DNA of 32,558 nt from JAHILA01 sp035528175 (GTDB lineage: Bacteria > Patescibacteriota > Minisyncoccia > RBG-13-40-8-A). The stretch lies in the NCBI GenBank assembly GCA_035528175.1, contig DATKZC010000014.1:1-32558 (forward strand), given 5' to 3'. The translations under genes and the position numbers were made by a program. Under the pieces are notes generated by a model that saw only the letters and a list, made by a program, of their open reading frames with translations, did not search any database and was not told the origin of the DNA. Below, one piece after another: positions 12,958-19,799 of the stretch. How positions within the stretch are numbered: position 1 is the stretch's first letter; each line of letters opens with the position of its first letter.

Positions 12958-15562
12958 AACTCTTTATTGGCTTGGCACAAAAAATTCTCTTCTTGAAAAA
13001 TTCAATCAATATGATTTCTACTAATGTTATGCCAAAAATTATAAGCCATTCAATTATGCCTAAGGGTTGAGTAGCTAAAAGTTTTTGCAACGGCGAAAAA
13101 TAAATAGCTCCAATAAGCAAAATCAAACTAATGACTACGCCACCAACCAAATAATGGTTGGAGAATATATCTTTTCTAAAAATTGTCTTCTTGAATGAAC
13201 GAACGCTGAAGGCAAAAATCAGAGAATCAACGCACATAAGAGCAAAAACTATTGTTCTTGTTTTATACAAATCTCCAGTTAGTTTCCAAAGGAAGAAAAA
13301 TAATAGAAACGCCGCCAAGCCAGTAATAAAGAAAATGGCAGTCATCCAAAGTTTTAATGATTTATTTAATATCGGTTCCTTGGGATTTCTTGGTTTCTCA
13401 TCCATTACTCCTTTTGTTTCCTGTTCGGTGGTAAGAGCAATATCTGGAAGCCCATCCTCAATAAGGTTCAACCAAAGAATCTGTGCTGGCAGCAATGGAA
13501 GCGGAAAGCCCATTGCCATAGTTGCTAAAAATAAAAAGAGTTCGGAAAAATCATCCGCCACCAAATACACAAAAACTTTTCTAATATTTCCAAAAATCAT
13601 TCTGCCCTGTTCAATCGCCTTAACTATGGTTTTGAAATTATCGTCCAGCAATACCAAATCGGCCACCTCTTTTGCCACATCTGTACCAGAACCGACAGCA
13701 ACTCCAATGTCAGCAGATTTGAGAGCTGGGGCATCATTAACACCATCACCGAGCATTGCTACCACTTCTCCATTGGCTTGAAGCGCGTCAACGATTCGCA
13801 GTTTGTGTCGTGGAGACACGCGGGCATAAATAGAAATATATTTCGCTTTTTCTTTCAATACGGTATCGCTTATAATTTCTAAGTCCTTGCCTTCAATTAT
13901 GTTTTCGTTTCCTGCTTCAAGGCCAATTTCTTCAGCAATTGCTTTAGCGGTAAATTTGTGATCTCCCGTAACAATAACCGTGCGAATGCCCGCTTTTTTT
14001 GTAATTGCGATTGATTCTTTGGCGTCTCGGCGAAGCGGATCTTTAAGAGCGATAAATCCAACAAGCGAAAGCCCTTTCACTAATGCGGTAAAATTTTGAT
14101 ATTTTGTTTTGGAATCATAGTCCCTATAAGCACAAGCAAGAACTCGCAATCCCTTTTGCGTCAGCGTTTCCAGTTTCGCTATTAATTTATTTGCTTCAAT
14201 AGTGCCTAGTTTTTCTTTTTTGCTGTCAACATCCAAATCAATTGAACGAGCGATAATTTCTTCCGGCGCCCCGATAACATAAAGCATATTTTGATTTTCA
14301 TCTTTACGATGAAACGTTGCGGCAAATTTGTAATCGGATTCGAAGGTAATCCTGTCCAGCACTGGATATTGTTTCTCCAACTCTTTTTTATTCAAACCCG
14401 ACTGCATCCCCGCCAAAAGCAATGCTTGCTCAGTTGACCTACCTCGCACTATCCATTTTTGTAATTCCGCTTCTGGATTTTCCACAAAAGCATCATTTGC
14501 TAATGTGGCAATTTTTAACGCTGAAATATGCGATTCAACACCGTTGGCATTTTCACCTTTGGCAAGTCCGTTAAAACGATTACTCATTAACTCTCTTGTG
14601 CTCGTTAAAATGTGGCTCACTTGCATTTTCCCCTCTGTAAGTGTTCCTGTTTTGTCTGTACAAATAACAGTTACACTTCCTAAGGTTTCTGTTGCGGCAA
14701 GTTTTCTTACCAAACCTTTCTGTTTGAAGATACGCCGCATCCCTAGGGCCAATACGACGGTAATAGCAGGAAGCAACCCTTCTGGTATTACTGAAACTGC
14801 AAGGGCTAACGAGACGATAAAAATATCAGCAAAAGATTTTTCCGTAAAATAACCGACAATAATAATGACAAAAATAATAGAAAGAATAAATACTCCGATA
14901 ATTTTTGAGAGTGTAGCAATTTTTTTCTGAAGCGGGGTTTTGCTTTCTTTGGTTTCTTTGAGGAGCGACACGATTTCTCCGATTTGCGTGTTAATGCCGG
15001 TTGCAACAACTATTATTGTTGCCCGTCCTTCTTCCACAATCGTACCCATAAAAACCATATTGGCTTTTTCAATTTCCTTCTCAACTGCCTGCGATTCTCC
15101 TGTAAGGCTTGCCTCATTTACTTTCAAGTTTTTTGATTCAATGATGCGTCCGTCTGCCGGCACTTTATTTCCGGCTTTTAAAAGTACTACATCACCGACT
15201 ACCAATTCTTCGCTATCAATTTCCTTTTCACAACCATCCCGCCAGACTCTCGCTCTTATTTTCACCATTTTTCTTAATGCGAGAAGCGATCGATTGGCCT
15301 TATTTTCTTGATAAAAACCGACCACAATATTAATAAGCAATACGATGACAATAAAGACAGTATCTGGGTAGTGTTTCAATAAAAAAGAAATAATAACTGT
15401 CGCGAGCATAATATACATTAAGGGGCTGTGAAACTGGCTTAAAAATAGCCGTATTTTTGAATACGGTTTTTCTTGAGGAAGGGTGTTTCTCCCAAATTCT
15501 TTAAGTTTCTTTATCGCCTCCGAATTGGCGAGACCATCTTTTTTGCTTCCTATTTGTCTCAT
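12941..15562 (-). CDS. P-type cation-transporting ATPase (P2 type)
   Basis: This is a full-length 873-residue P-type ATPase. Key sites are all present: actuator T154-G-E-S, phosphorylation motif C-T-D303-K-T-G-T-L-T, TGDH at 532-535, and hinge G605-D-G-V-N-D with APALK. The N-terminal cation_ATPase_N region is followed by ten predicted helices. M4 carries V-I-P-E-G-L-L-P. M6 has W-L-N-L-I-E-D-G-L-P, where SERCA has N-L-V-T-D-G. These fit the P2A/P2B calcium-type branch; the Glu in place of Thr in M6 leaves the ion uncertain (calcium most likely, proton or sodium possible). It pumps cations out across the membrane using ATP. No strong ribosome site is seen. Confidence 0.93.
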   Translation of the reverse strand: MRQIGSKKDGLANSEAIKKLKEFGRNTLPQEKPYSKIRLFLSQFHSPLMYIMLATVIISFLLKHYPDTVFIVIVLLINIVVGFYQENKANRSLLALRKMVKIRARVWRDGCEKEIDSEELVVGDVVLLKAGNKVPADGRIIESKNLKVNEASLTGESQAVEKEIEKANMVFMGTIVEEGRATIIVVATGINTQIGEIVSLLKETKESKTPLQKKIATLSKIIGVFILSIIFVIIIVGYFTEKSFADIFIVSLALAVSVIPEGLLPAITVVLALGMRRIFKQKGLVRKLAATETLGSVTVICTDKTGTLTEGKMQVSHILTSTRELMSNRFNGLAKGENANGVESHISALKIATLANDAFVENPEAELQKWIVRGRSTEQALLLAGMQSGLNKKELEKQYPVLDRITFESDYKFAATFHRKDENQNMLYVIGAPEEIIARSIDLDVDSKKEKLGTIEANKLIAKLETLTQKGLRVLACAYRDYDSKTKYQNFTALVKGLSLVGFIALKDPLRRDAKESIAITKKAGIRTVIVTGDHKFTAKAIAEEIGLEAGNENIIEGKDLEIISDTVLKEKAKYISIYARVSPRHKLRIVDALQANGEVVAMLGDGVNDAPALKSADIGVAVGSGTDVAKEVADLVLLDDNFKTIVKAIEQGRMIFGNIRKVFVYLVADDFSELFLFLATMAMGFPLPLLPAQILWLNLIEDGLPDIALTTEQETKGVMDEKPRNPKEPILNKSLKLWMTAIFFITGLAAFLLFFFLWKLTGDLYKTRTIVFALMCVDSLIFAFSVRSFKKTIFRKDIFSNHYLVGGVVISLILLIGAIYFSPLQKLLATQPLGIIEWLIIFGITLVEIILIEFFKKRIFCAKPIKSFDKIF

Positions 15563-15694
15563 AGATTTATTCTACCACCTTTTTAAACTAAAAACCCCAT
15601 CAATTAAATATGATCGGGACTTTTAGCATTCAGGCAGATGAACACACATAATAGTGTAGCCCACCATGATTCCTAGAATTTCGCCTTATGATTT

Positions 15695-15865
15695 CTATTC
15701 TTCTGTAGGTTTTGATTCTTCTCCTGTTGGAATAGATTCATCAGCGGTTGGAGGGGTAACATTTGATTCCTGTTCTGTTCCTAATTCCTCTACTAAAACT
15801 TCGTTATCGGTAGGACAATTTCCTGCAACCTCGCTCTGATAACCGCATTTTGGACATTTAAACAT
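15695..15865 (-). CDS. Small zinc-ribbon protein (56 aa)
   Basis: A 56-codon frame from ATG (15863-15865) to TAG. It begins Met-Phe-Lys-Cys-Pro-Lys-Cys-Gly-Tyr (C4-x2-C7), and C17 follows in G-N-C-P-T. The rest is acidic, Pro/Thr/Glu-rich and likely disordered. It resembles one half of a rubredoxin-like or zinc-ribbon fold with one ligand missing from the usual four, since only three cysteines are present. A weak ribosome site (AAGGGG) lies about 11 bases upstream. Function unknown. The flanking stretches 15563-15694 and 15866-15996 show nothing else. Confidence 0.6.
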   Translation of the reverse strand: MFKCPKCGYQSEVAGNCPTDNEVLVEELGTEQESNVTPPTADESIPTGEESKPTEE

Positions 15866-15996
15866 GTTATTTTAGCCCCTTGCAATTCTTCAGAACCACA
15901 AGTAGCTTAATTAAATTAATTATTACGACCTTTTAAAATAGTATTTTAACTATATCGGATTATAAATATATCGTCAACACCATTATTGTGATAATC

Positions 15997-16635
15997 TTAT
16001 TTATTAAATAATCTCACCAACCAACCGAATAAACTGAATTTGCTTTCGTTTATTTCAATAAACGAATTTATTCTTGTTTGTTCTTCCTCCATGGTTTGTA
16101 TTTGTTCTTGAAGTGCTGTCTCGTCTGCTTGATTCTGGGCTTGCTCCATTAATCTGTTCAGTTGCTCAATCCTATTTCTTAATTGGACTATTTCGCTACG
16201 TAAGGCACCAGTATTTTTATAACTCGTACCAATCAGGAATGTTTTAATCTTGTTTCTTTTCTGAACCGCCTCAATTTGATCGGCAACTTGCTCCTGAACC
16301 CTCTTTTGTTCTTGGGCAATAACTCTAACCTGTTCTCCTATCCCACTCTTTTCATTTTCAACAACATCCAATAATTCCTGCACAACATTGGAAACGGTAT
16401 TGCGATACGTCTCTCCATTAACGGTTTTTGCCTGTTCTTTCATTTGTTGTTTTGTCTGAATTTGCTGTTCTTCTCCCTGATTCTGGGTTTGTTGTTGAGT
16501 TTGGTTCTGGGTTTGTGTCTGGTTCTGGGTTTGTGTCTGGGCACCCTGTTGCTGCTGGTTTTGCTGTTGGGCAAAAGCTGGCACAAAACTAAACATCAAA
16601 AAAGCAATCAATATTCCGATAAAAATATTTTTCAT
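15997..16635 (-). CDS. Secreted Gln-rich coiled-coil protein
   Basis: This 212-residue protein has a good signal peptide (Lys-Asn, hydrophobic core, then P-A-F-A-Q; cleavage near residue 22). A low-complexity region of Gln, Thr and Asn follows (about 23-65, built from T-Q-N-Q repeats). After it come long helical segments with heptad patterns (about 85-125 and 145-195) and a C-terminal hydrophobic patch F-S-L-F-G-W-L-V-R-L-F that may bind the membrane. The low-complexity region probably changes length easily by repeat slippage. Envelope or surface location is likely; function unknown. Confidence 0.7.
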   Translation of the reverse strand: MKNIFIGILIAFLMFSFVPAFAQQQNQQQQGAQTQTQNQTQTQNQTQQQTQNQGEEQQIQTKQQMKEQAKTVNGETYRNTVSNVVQELLDVVENEKSGIGEQVRVIAQEQKRVQEQVADQIEAVQKRNKIKTFLIGTSYKNTGALRSEIVQLRNRIEQLNRLMEQAQNQADETALQEQIQTMEEEQTRINSFIEINESKFSLFGWLVRLFNK

Positions 16636-16731
16636 AAGTTTTTTGTTATTTGGTTAAAAATTAATTATTATCACCAATTATCAATCAACCTTTGTTTTAA
16701 TTATAATTGATTTTAATTAAAAAGTAAAATC

Positions 16732-16760
16732 TTGGATTGATTTAAAAATTATTTTATAAT
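16732..16760 (+). promoter_or_regulatory. Promoter of the tRNA-Asn region
   Basis: TTGGAT (16732-16737) and a perfect TATAAT (16755-16760) are 17 bases apart. The predicted start is near 16767, exactly where the broken tRNA-Asn copy begins. It therefore looks like the original tRNA promoter, now driving the broken copy, the GIY-YIG gene and the intact tRNA together. Confidence 0.7.
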
Positions 16761-16766
16761 ATACTA

Positions 16767-16830
16767 TAACCATTCCGCAGTAGCTCAATGGTACCTGCCT
16801 GCCGGCAGGCAGGGAGCAGCTCCCTGTTAA
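16767..16830 (+). pseudogene. Broken 5' half of tRNA-Asn with a palindrome in the D region
   Basis: The sequence repeats 17087-17130 (7 bases of leader plus the first 37 bases of tRNA-Asn, through anticodon GTT and the next two bases). It is interrupted after GGTA by a 20-bp insertion, CCTGCCTGCCGGCAGGCAGG (16794-16813). The 3' half of the tRNA is missing. The GIY-YIG gene starts 7 bases later. Confidence 0.85.
16794..16813. repeat. 20-bp perfect palindromic element
   Basis: CCTGCCTGCCGGCAGGCAGG is its own reverse complement. Comparison with the intact tRNA shows that it is a clean insertion with no loss of tRNA bases. A copy with two base differences lies inside tgt at 19246-19265. Confidence 0.85.
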
Positions 16831-16837
16831 TAAATAT

Positions 16838-17089
16838 ATGAAAAAATATTTTGTATATGCAATCAAAAGTGGCAAAGATAGCAGAATATATGTCGGAATA
16901 AGCGAAAATCCGGAAAGAAGATTAAGGGAGCACAATAATGGCGATACAAAATCAACTAAATTTTATAGACCGTGGAAAATTATTTATAAAAAATTCGCCG
17001 GTACTAGAATAAATGCTCGCAATGAAGAAAAGAAATTAAAATCTGGTTTTGGTAAGGAATTTTTAAAATCATTACGGCCAAACAAGTAA
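16838..17089 (+). CDS. GIY-YIG nuclease domain protein
   Basis: This 83-residue protein is a minimal GIY-YIG nuclease. V-Y-A-I and Y-V-G-I-S replace the GIY and YIG strands (about 6-9 and 18-22); the catalytic Arg is in E-R-R-L-R-E-H-N (about 26-33) and the catalytic Glu in A-R-N-E-E-K-K-L-K-S-G (about 60-70). Such small UvrC-like proteins are common in Bacteroidetes and candidate phyla, often near tRNA or rRNA genes. It sits between a broken and an intact tRNA-Asn copy, and its stop codon TAA is the first three bases of the right-hand repeat. It may be a mobile unit or a homing-type nuclease. Activity is not shown. Confidence 0.88.
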   Translation: MKKYFVYAIKSGKDSRIYVGISENPERRLREHNNGDTKSTKFYRPWKIIYKKFAGTRINARNEEKKLKSGFGKEFLKSLRPNK

Positions 17090-17093
17090 CCAT

Positions 17094-17165
17094 TCCGCAG
17101 TAGCTCAATGGTAGAGCAGCTCCCTGTTAAGGAGTTGGTTGTAGGTTCGAGTCCTACCTGCGGAG
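17094..17165 (+). tRNA. tRNA-Asn (GTT)
   Basis: All arms fold. The acceptor is TCCGCAG with CTGCGGA, and the D arm is GCTC/GAGC. The anticodon stem is GCTCC/GGAGT with loop CTGTTAA (anticodon GTT). The T arm is GTAGG/CCTAC with loop TTCGAGT, and the discriminator base is G. The CCA end is not encoded. The first 37 bases are duplicated at 16774-16830. Confidence 0.96.
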
Positions 17166-17248
17166 CAAAGGAGAAAAACATTAATTGAGAGTACGTAGGC
17201 TTCCCTGCGGCTTTCTTGCTCAAGGGCATACCGAGAGTGCTATTCCAG

Positions 17249-17280
17249 CAAAAAACTCCCACGATGGGAGTTTTTTGCTA
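17249..17280 (+). terminator. Intrinsic terminator after tRNA-Asn
   Basis: AAAAAACTCCC-acgat-GGGAGTTTTTT is a clean stem with a T run, about 85 bases after the tRNA. Between the tRNA and the hairpin (17166-17248) I see nothing else. Confidence 0.85.
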
Positions 17281-17305
17281 CAAGTAGTCAAAAATGTGAT
17301 AAAAT
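17275..17305 (+). promoter_or_regulatory. Candidate promoter of the Gmad2/GerMN gene
   Basis: TAAAAT at 17300-17305 lies 6 bases before the ATG, as in other leaderless genes here. TTGCTA at 17275-17280 is a possible -35 box, but the spacing of 19 bases is long. Confidence 0.45.
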
Positions 17306-17311
17306 ATAAAT

Positions 17312-18211
17312 ATGAAGAAAGTTTTAATTGTCTTAATTATTTTGCTGGGTCTTGCCGGGGTTTGGCTGGGTTTAAGGCTTATCACTGGCGAGGAGCCGTT
17401 TGTCTGCACGATGGACGCAAGACTTTGTTCTGATGGCTCTTATGTTGGCAGAGTTGCGCCTGACTGCGATTTTGCTTTATGTCCAAAAGAGGATTTAATT
17501 CAGGTTGAAAGTCCGCAGGCCAACGACACAATTGCCAGCCCTTTGGTTATTAAAGGCATAGCTCGGGGCTTTTGGTTTTTTGAAGCCAGTTTTCCGATTA
17601 GGCTGTATAATGACAATAGAGAATTATTGGCAACGGCCATTGCTCAAGCTCAGGACGATTGGATGACCGAAGAATTTGTGCCTTTTACAGCCGAATTAAA
17701 ATTTGAATCTCCAAAAACAGAAAAAGGAACGCTTGTTTTAGAAAAAGACAATCCATCGGGTTTGCCGGAGAATGCCGACGAATTAAGAATTCCCGTTGTG
17801 TTTGCGCAAGAAACAAGAACAATAAATCTTTATTATTACAATTACGAACTGGATAAGGATGAATTTGGCAATACCGCTTGCAGTAGAAATGGCTTGGTAC
17901 CGGTTGAGAGAGAAATTCCAATTACCCAAACGCCGATTCAAGATACTATCAAACTTTTGCTTTTGGGAGAACTTACCGCGGAAGAGCGGGCACAAGGGAT
18001 TGATACTGAATATCCATTGGATGGTCTTTCTTTGAAAGGCGCTTCTCTAAAAGACGGGGTTTTAACTCTTGAGTTTGACGATTCTAAAAATAGAACCGTC
18101 GGCGGTTCCTGCCGCGTAGGAATTTTGTGGTTTCAGATTGAAGCCACGGCCAAGCAATTTCCCGAAGTCCAACAGGTTCGTTTCCTGCCCGAAGAAATCT
18201 TCCAGCCGTAA
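17312..18211 (+). CDS. Secreted protein with Gmad2-like and GerMN-like domains
   Basis: This 299-residue protein has an N-terminal membrane anchor (about 3-21) and a small Cys motif (about 31-57: C-T-M-D-A-R-L-C, G-S-Y-V-G-R, P-D-C, C-P). An Ig-like Gmad2 domain follows (about 62-160: V-E-S-P-Q-A-N-D-T-I-A-S-P-L-V-I-K-G, G-F-W-F-F-E-A-S-F-P-I-R). The last part is a GerMN-like domain (about 168-299: the Y-Y-Y-N strand, V-P-V-E-R-E-I, T-I-K-L-L-L-L-G). In spore formers GerMN domains occur in germination proteins; in non-spore formers they act in the cell envelope. It is one of the few plus-strand genes and is followed 5 bases later by the DUF2703 gene. Confidence 0.83.
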   Translation: MKKVLIVLIILLGLAGVWLGLRLITGEEPFVCTMDARLCSDGSYVGRVAPDCDFALCPKEDLIQVESPQANDTIASPLVIKGIARGFWFFEASFPIRLYNDNRELLATAIAQAQDDWMTEEFVPFTAELKFESPKTEKGTLVLEKDNPSGLPENADELRIPVVFAQETRTINLYYYNYELDKDEFGNTACSRNGLVPVEREIPITQTPIQDTIKLLLLGELTAEERAQGIDTEYPLDGLSLKGASLKDGVLTLEFDDSKNRTVGGSCRVGILWFQIEATAKQFPEVQQVRFLPEEIFQP

Positions 18212-18216
18212 AAAAT

Positions 18217-18642
18217 ATGACAAACGAAATTAAAAAACTAAAAATAGATTTTTTATACTTAGACCTTTCAACCTGCGAGAGATGTGGAGCAACCGATGAG
18301 GTACTTGACGATGCTTTAAACGAACTCAAGCCGGAATTAAGGGGCGTGAAAGTAGTTATTAAAAAAACAAAGATAGAAAACGATGAAGAAGCAAAGAAAT
18401 ATGATTTTGTCAGATCTCCCACTATTAGAATAAACGGCGTTGATATCGAGAAGATTTTAACTGGCAAATTGGATGTAAAAGACAATTATTGCGAATCATG
18501 CGCCAGTATTTGTGGCGATTCTTGCTCGGAATCTACTGGCGGCGGGACCCAGTGCCGCACCGTTGAATATAAGGACAAGACATATGAAGCCGTGCCTAAA
18601 GAGATGATAAAAGAGGCAATAAGGAAGGAATTGAGGTTTTAG
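18217..18642 (+). CDS. DUF2703 family thioredoxin-like protein
   Basis: This 141-residue protein fits DUF2703: a first strand I-D-F-L-Y-L-D-L followed by C20-E-R-C23-G at the thioredoxin active-site position. Next come a helix with V-L-D-D-A-L-N-E-L, the S-P-T-I-R-I-N-G-V-D-I motif (about 66-76; the cis-Pro loop), and a Cys-rich insert C-E-S-C-A-S-I-C-G-D-S-C (about 92-103). The many cysteines suggest redox or metal binding. It follows the Gmad2/GerMN gene by 5 bases and probably shares its transcript. The bidirectional terminator at 18687-18714 ends it. Confidence 0.85.
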   Translation: MTNEIKKLKIDFLYLDLSTCERCGATDEVLDDALNELKPELRGVKVVIKKTKIENDEEAKKYDFVRSPTIRINGVDIEKILTGKLDVKDNYCESCASICGDSCSESTGGGTQCRTVEYKDKTYEAVPKEMIKEAIRKELRF

Positions 18643-18686
18643 GGCCGGTGGGCGTACTTGCCTAAAACTTGGGCTCGGAAGCAGAT

Positions 18687-18714
18687 TAAAAAATCGGGCC
18701 AAAACCCGATTTTT
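18687..18714. terminator. Bidirectional terminator between convergent genes
   Basis: AAAATCGGG-ccaaaa-CCCGATTTTT. It separates the plus-strand DUF2703 gene from the minus-strand tgt, whose stop codon touches the hairpin end. Confidence 0.88.
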
Positions 18715-19799
18715 CATATCCTCCCCTTTTTAATCCCTTCGCGGATTTTTTGCATTAAATCCATATAGAATTTCAGATTGTGGATTGTGGCAAGACGCTG
18801 ATATAAGAATTCGCCTGATTTGTATAAATGATGCAGATACGCTTTAGAACAATTCTTATCCAGTAAGGAAAAATCTGTTGCGTATTTACTTTTTCCAATT
18901 TGGATTTTCTCGTATTTTAAATCCTTGCCCTTGAAAACAAACATCTCCCCGTGCCGCGCATGCCGGGTGGGAATCACGCAATCAAACATATCAATCCCCT
19001 GTTTTACTGACTGGATAATTTGTTCTGGATAACCCACGCCCATTAAATAATGAGGTTTGTTTTCCGGCAATTTATCAGCAAGAAATTTTAAAATCTTATG
19101 CGCTTCTGAAAATGGTTCGCCGACCGAAACTCCACCAACAGCAATACCATCGAAATTGAGTTTCAATAAATCATCTAAACTTTTTTTGCGCAAATCATTA
19201 AAAATACCGCCCTGCACAATTCCGAAAACCAAGGGCATCTCTCCTCCTGCCTGCTGGTAGGCAGGTTTCCATTTTTTCATTAAATCCCTGCTTCTTTTTG
19301 CCCAATAAGTGGTCCGCCCCACCGCTTGCTCCACTCTTTTTTTATTTTTAGTGTATTCTGGACATTCATCTAAAACCATACAAATATCAGAACCGATTTC
19401 TTTTTGGAATTCCAAAGCCTTTTCCGGAGTAAGAAATATTTTCCCTCCGGATTCTGCTAATGAAAATTCCACTCCCTTATCATTCAGCTTCAATAATTTT
19501 GCCAAAGAAAAAATCTGGTATCCGCCGGAATCAGTCAGTATTGGGCCATTCCATTTAATCAATTTATGAATTCCGTTGAATTTTTTGATTGTCTTTAATC
19601 CTGGCCTAGCCATAAGATGATAAGTATTGGATAAAATTATCGGCACATTAATTTGTTTTAATTCTTCCGGGGTTAAATTTTTAACAGCTCCTTTGGTTGC
19701 AATAGACATGAAAAACGGCGTATCTATTTCGCCGTGTTTCACTTTTAATCTGCCGATTCTGGCTTTTGAGATTTTTGATTTCTTAATTATTTTAAACAT
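18714..19799 (-). CDS. tgt: tRNA-guanine transglycosylase with reduced zinc site
   Basis: This 361-residue Tgt exchanges guanine 34 of GUN-anticodon tRNAs for a queuosine precursor. Key sites: D90-S-G-G-Y-Q, G-I-V-Q-G-G at 193-198, G-G-V-S-V-G-E at 222-228, and nucleophile D273 in F-D-C-V-I-P-T-R. The zinc loop is abnormal. The usual C-x-C-x2-C followed by H is cut down to a single cysteine (C317 in N-C-S-K-A-Y-L) plus H340, as if about eight residues were removed in frame. At 178-185 a 20-bp palindromic element is read in frame as P-A-Y-Q-Q-A-G. The start overlaps the rpoD stop (TAATG), so translation is coupled. Activity with the reduced zinc site is uncertain. Confidence 0.92.
   Translation of the reverse strand: MFKIIKKSKISKARIGRLKVKHGEIDTPFFMSIATKGAVKNLTPEELKQINVPIILSNTYHLMARPGLKTIKKFNGIHKLIKWNGPILTDSGGYQIFSLAKLLKLNDKGVEFSLAESGGKIFLTPEKALEFQKEIGSDICMVLDECPEYTKNKKRVEQAVGRTTYWAKRSRDLMKKWKPAYQQAGGEMPLVFGIVQGGIFNDLRKKSLDDLLKLNFDGIAVGGVSVGEPFSEAHKILKFLADKLPENKPHYLMGVGYPEQIIQSVKQGIDMFDCVIPTRHARHGEMFVFKGKDLKYEKIQIGKSKYATDFSLLDKNCSKAYLHHLYKSGEFLYQRLATIHNLKFYMDLMQKIREGIKKGRI
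19246..19265. repeat. 20-bp palindromic element inside tgt
   Basis: CCTGCCTGCTGGTAGGCAGG differs at two positions from the perfect palindrome at 16794-16813, and the changes keep it nearly symmetric. It is read in frame within tgt, in a loop before the G-I-V-Q-G-G motif that varies in length in this family. Confidence 0.8.

Noticed and set aside
13158..13781. Plus-strand open frame of 207 codons
   Set aside because: It lies wholly opposite the cation ATPase gene, shows no domain and has no start signals. It is an antisense shadow. The same holds for the other long plus-strand frames opposite groEL, rpoD and tgt.
16717..16935. 72-codon minus-strand frame containing L-P-A-G-R-Q
   Set aside because: This is the translated palindrome and tRNA fragment on the antisense strand, not a gene. 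It did help to recognise the palindromic element.
16767..17165. Group I or archaeal-type intron in tRNA-Asn
   Set aside because: The right-hand tRNA is complete and uninterrupted, so no splicing is needed. No intron core was recognised between the copies.
18643..18686. Small gene or RNA between DUF2703 and the terminator
   Set aside because: The stretch is only 44 bases and shows no start signal or fold beyond the terminator.
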